Source: Vulcanimicrobiota bacterium (GTDB taxonomy: Bacteria > Vulcanimicrobiota > Vulcanimicrobiia > Vulcanimicrobiales > Vulcanimicrobiaceae). Taken from it: a DNA stretch of 6,711 nucleotides. Shown here piece after piece: positions 6,576-6,711 of this stretch (positions within the stretch are counted from its first letter, which is position 1; every line of letters starts with the position of its first letter). The position numbers and the translations under genes were made by a program. The notes under the pieces are model-generated. The model saw only the letters and a list, made by a program, of their open reading frames with translations, did no database searches and was not told the origin of the DNA. Location of the stretch: the NCBI GenBank assembly GCA_019233415.1, contig JAFAMK010000140.1, positions 1-6,711 on the forward strand, read 5' to 3'.

Positions 6576-6711
6576 CTGGTGACCGATTCTCCTTCCGGCC
6601 CTCGCCTCCGGCTTCTCGTGCTGTTTTACGAGCATCGTACGTCAAGACGGCGGTCGCCGCGATGCCGCTCGCTGCACGAAAATGGCGACTCACTGCAAGG
6701 CGCTTTCCCGT

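Noticed and set aside
6640..6645. TTGACG on the - strand as a -35 promoter box for the secreted-protein gene
   Set aside because: No acceptable -10 box is found 16-19 bases downstream, and promoter consensus for this organism is unknown.
6535..6711. Open frame on the - strand running in from the window edge and ending in a TGA that overlaps the secreted-protein ATG
   Set aside because: Only about 55% of its third codon positions are G or C, against about 80-95% in the real genes, and the peptide is low-complexity Gly/Arg-rich with no recognisable pattern. Probably non-coding leader.
6662..6711. Possible + strand gene start (ATG at 6662 or 6683) running off the window
   Set aside because: Only 10-16 codons are visible, with no ribosome binding site and no recognisable N-terminus.

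Overview
The window is GC-rich bacterial DNA with third codon positions almost saturated in G or C, and it is packed with genes: seven coding regions, two stop/start overlaps, and tail-to-tail neighbours that overlap by 4 bases or are 1 base apart. I see no rRNA, tRNA, CRISPR array or insertion sequence. The gene content and Arg/Ala-rich proteins would fit a soil or rock-surface lineage such as Candidatus Eremiobacterota. Other high-GC phyla fit as well, so the taxonomic guess is weak.

Left part (1-3840, + strand): a probable three-gene operon. It starts with most of an NDP-forming acyl-CoA (acetyl-CoA) synthetase whose first ~30 residues lie outside the window. Its stop overlaps the start of a pyruvate kinase-like gene, and an SRPBCC-fold protein with an N-terminal membrane helix follows 7 bases later. 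The first two encode families that make ATP at substrate level, so the operon looks like an energy-conservation unit. The pyruvate kinase-like gene is broken: an internal stretch of about 110-120 codons carrying the catalytic Lys-Glu and Asp is missing, and the frame shifts at the joint. The joint falls on a 7-bp-stem palindrome (2959-2974).

Middle (3837-4687, - strand): a two-gene operon of a soluble, probably SRPBCC-fold protein and a small four-helix membrane protein, coupled by a 4-base stop/start overlap. It converges on the left operon with no room for a separate terminator.

Right part (4688-6711): a 185-base divergent spacer holds a 10-bp perfect inverted repeat, part of a possible long hairpin. 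It precedes a tandem-domain universal stress protein with a clear ribosome binding site. Convergent with that gene is a secreted protein of a conserved but unnamed type, with a lipobox-like signal peptide and a very strong Shine-Dalgarno sequence. The last ~160 bases are its upstream region and show no convincing gene.

The universal stress protein next to the acyl-CoA synthetase and pyruvate kinase-like genes resembles low-energy or low-oxygen survival clusters known in other bacteria; that reading is inference. I found no clearly new multi-gene system. The points most worth a second look are the broken pyruvate kinase-like gene with its palindromic joint, the structured spacer, and the unnamed secreted protein.
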